Shown here: piece by piece, positions 30,571 through 31,592 of the stretch
Layout of the letters: each line of letters starts with the position of its first letter
Numbering within the stretch: position 1 is the first letter of the stretch
Assembly (NCBI GenBank): GCA_946408865.1
Contig: CAMJTZ010000004.1
Location: forward strand, 1-31,592
DNA from: an uncultured Clostridia bacterium
GTDB taxonomy: Bacteria; Bacillota_A; Clostridia; Christensenellales; Aristaeellaceae
DNA: 31,592 nt
Reading direction: 5' to 3'
Position numbers and translations under genes: made by a program
Notes under the pieces: model-generated
The model's input: only the letters and a program-made list of their open reading frames with translations
Database searches by the model: none
Told to the model about the DNA's origin: nothing

Positions 30571-31592
30571 TTACTTTCTCTTCCTGGATACTTTCAGCGT
30601 TCCTAGTACCGTCAGCCCGGCGATACCGATCAGCATCAGGACAATCCATAATCCCGGATGATCCTGATCGCCTGTTTTGGGCACAGGTTTGGGCGTGGGT
30701 GTCGGAGTTGGCGTAGGCGTAGGCGTCGGGGTCGGGGTGGATTCATTAATTGTGAGGGATGTTTCCACCTCTCCATCTGAGAAGGAGATTTTCATCGGAT
30801 GTTTTCCGGCGGCGAGCGTATTCAGGTATGCGCTCTTCAGCGTGAGCACCAGACTTCCGCTGGCCTTGGTATAGTTTCCCTCAGAAACGGCCTTGCCATC
30901 CACAGAAACCCCGGTAAAGCGCTCAAAGGCTCGCTTGTCGTCCGCACTGTTGGTGACGGTATAAATCGCGTTCGTATCTTCACCTAGGATATGCTCGGTG
31001 CCCTGTGTGGATTTGATGCTGTAAGCGCCCGTTGCTTCTGCGATGGTTACGCTTTGATTGCCCGAAGCAAGCGCGGTTCCGCTCGCCTTAACCCGAATCA
31101 GGTAGGTGCCCGCCGCAAATTCCTGGTTCGCGGTGCAGGCCGTCCAGCTGCTGCCGTTGTCGCTGCTGTATTCGTGAGCGGTCGTCGTCGCAACAGTGCC
31201 CTTGCCGCCAACCTCTGTCGGCTGGGTCACGGTCAGGTTCGGCGTTTCAGCCTTGGTGACAGTAATGCTCTGCGGATCGCTGTCAGCCGTGGTCGTTCCA
31301 TTGCCCTTTTTCACAACCTGGATGGTTCCGGCGGAAAGCCCTGTCAGATTGATATCAGTGCTGCCGGTGATATCCGTCCAGTTGGTTCCGCCATCCAGGC
31401 TGTACTTCATTCCAGCCGCTACTCCGGAGAGCGTGCCGGTATCTGCGCCTGTCGCTGTGAAGGTTGCTGTCGGCGTAGTCTCTTTGCTGGGATTGTACGC
31501 GGTAATTGTTACACTTTGATTCCCCGAAGCAAGCACTGTTCCGCTCGCCTTAACCCGAATCAGGTAGGTGCCCGCCGCAAATTCCTGGTTCG
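30571..31592 (-). CDS. Cell-wall-anchored repetitive surface protein, C-terminal part
   Basis: The frame is open to the right edge, so the start lies outside the window. Visible from the edge inward: repeated modules of the type YSLDGGTNWTDITGS / NQEFAAGTYLIRVKASGT / LASGNQSVTI, then an X2/Ig-like module (KSTQGTEHILGEDTNAIYTV ... SLVLTLKSAYLNTLAAGKHPMKISFSDGEVETSLTI), a Thr-Pro repeat wall-spanning linker (about 30690-30741), the sorting motif VPKTGD (about 30669-30686), a hydrophobic helix (LWIVLMLIGIAGLTVLGTL) and the tail KVSRKRK. This is a complete sortase sorting signal with Pro-Lys-Thr-Gly replacing the usual Leu-Pro-x-Thr-Gly. The adjacent class B sortase is the obvious processing enzyme. 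Ligand unknown. Confidence 0.85.
   Translation of the reverse strand, partial: NQEFAAGTYLIRVKASGTVLASGNQSVTITAYNPSKETTPTATFTATGADTGTLSGVAAGMKYSLDGGTNWTDITGSTDINLTGLSAGTIQVVKKGNGTTTADSDPQSITVTKAETPNLTVTQPTEVGGKGTVATTTAHEYSSDNGSSWTACTANQEFAAGTYLIRVKASGTALASGNQSVTIAEATGAYSIKSTQGTEHILGEDTNAIYTVTNSADDKRAFERFTGVSVDGKAVSEGNYTKASGSLVLTLKSAYLNTLAAGKHPMKISFSDGEVETSLTINESTPTPTPTPTPTPTPTPKPVPKTGDQDHPGLWIVLMLIGIAGLTVLGTLKVSRKRK
31047..31592 (-). repeat. Direct repeat of 84 bp in the surface-protein gene
   Basis: Positions 31047-31130 and 31509-31592 are nearly identical; the last 54 bases (31077-31130 and 31539-31592) are identical. The offset is 462 bases, exactly 154 codons. The second copy is cut by the window edge, so the repeat may be longer and more copies may follow outside. 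Confidence 0.85.

Noticed and set aside
30677..30874. Plus-strand frame encoding a Gly-Val repeat peptide
   Set aside because: It is the reverse complement of the Thr-Pro linker of the surface protein.
30571..31536. Complete surface-protein gene starting with GTG at 31536
   Set aside because: The frame continues upstream to the window edge through the same repeat sequence, and no ribosome binding site precedes the GTG; it is an internal Val codon.

Overview
The window looks like a chromosomal segment of an anaerobic, Gram-positive-type Clostridia-like bacterium, probably from gut or rumen. This is inferred from strong AGGAGG-type ribosome binding sites, a rubrerythrin, a class B sortase next to a PKTGD cell-wall substrate, Sec-type signal peptides, and AT-rich promoters in otherwise GC-rich DNA. 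I cannot name the species.

Left end (1-2,400): the first codons of a cysteine synthase run off the left edge on the minus strand. Divergent from it is a rubrerythrin gene with a 7-1-7 inverted repeat in its promoter region. A small P-loop kinase of the chloramphenicol phosphotransferase type and a small acidic secreted protein of unknown function follow on the minus strand, each with its own start signals; hairpin terminators separate the units.

Centre (2,427-23,006): one uninterrupted minus-strand gene of about 20.6 kb encodes an approximately 6,859-residue secreted protein. Its order is: signal peptide, very acidic repetitive stalk with 48-residue tandem repeats, a surface-protein module, RTX-like Asp/Gly turns, and long beta-solenoid-like Gly/Ala/Val tandem repeats resembling the LktA (Fusobacterium leukotoxin) family of filamentous adhesins. 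InlB-B-like modules and a roughly 300-residue helical segment interrupt the solenoid, and a cysteine-containing C-terminal region ends it. No sorting signal, membrane anchor or beta-barrel is visible.

23,007-25,875: a structured intergenic region with the giant gene's promoter, then a secreted UshA/5'-nucleotidase-type phosphatase fused to a C-terminal zeta-toxin-like P-loop kinase domain. This is the most unusual single protein architecture in the window.

25,876-29,400: a visibly more AT-rich accessory island. It holds a decayed tyrosine-recombinase tail and a compact minus-strand operon: a small DUF6061-like protein, an XRE regulator, a KilA-N protein and a large serine recombinase. The last three genes are linked by 4-base stop/start overlaps. 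An operator-like palindrome sits on the operon promoter and a perfect 32-bp palindrome lies inside the KilA-N gene.

Right end (29,453-31,592): a class B sortase gene directly follows the 3' part of a repetitive, PKTGD-anchored surface protein whose start lies outside the window. Overall the window is dominated by cell-surface functions: a giant adhesin-like protein, a secreted phosphatase/kinase and a sortase/substrate pair, with one mobile island between them.
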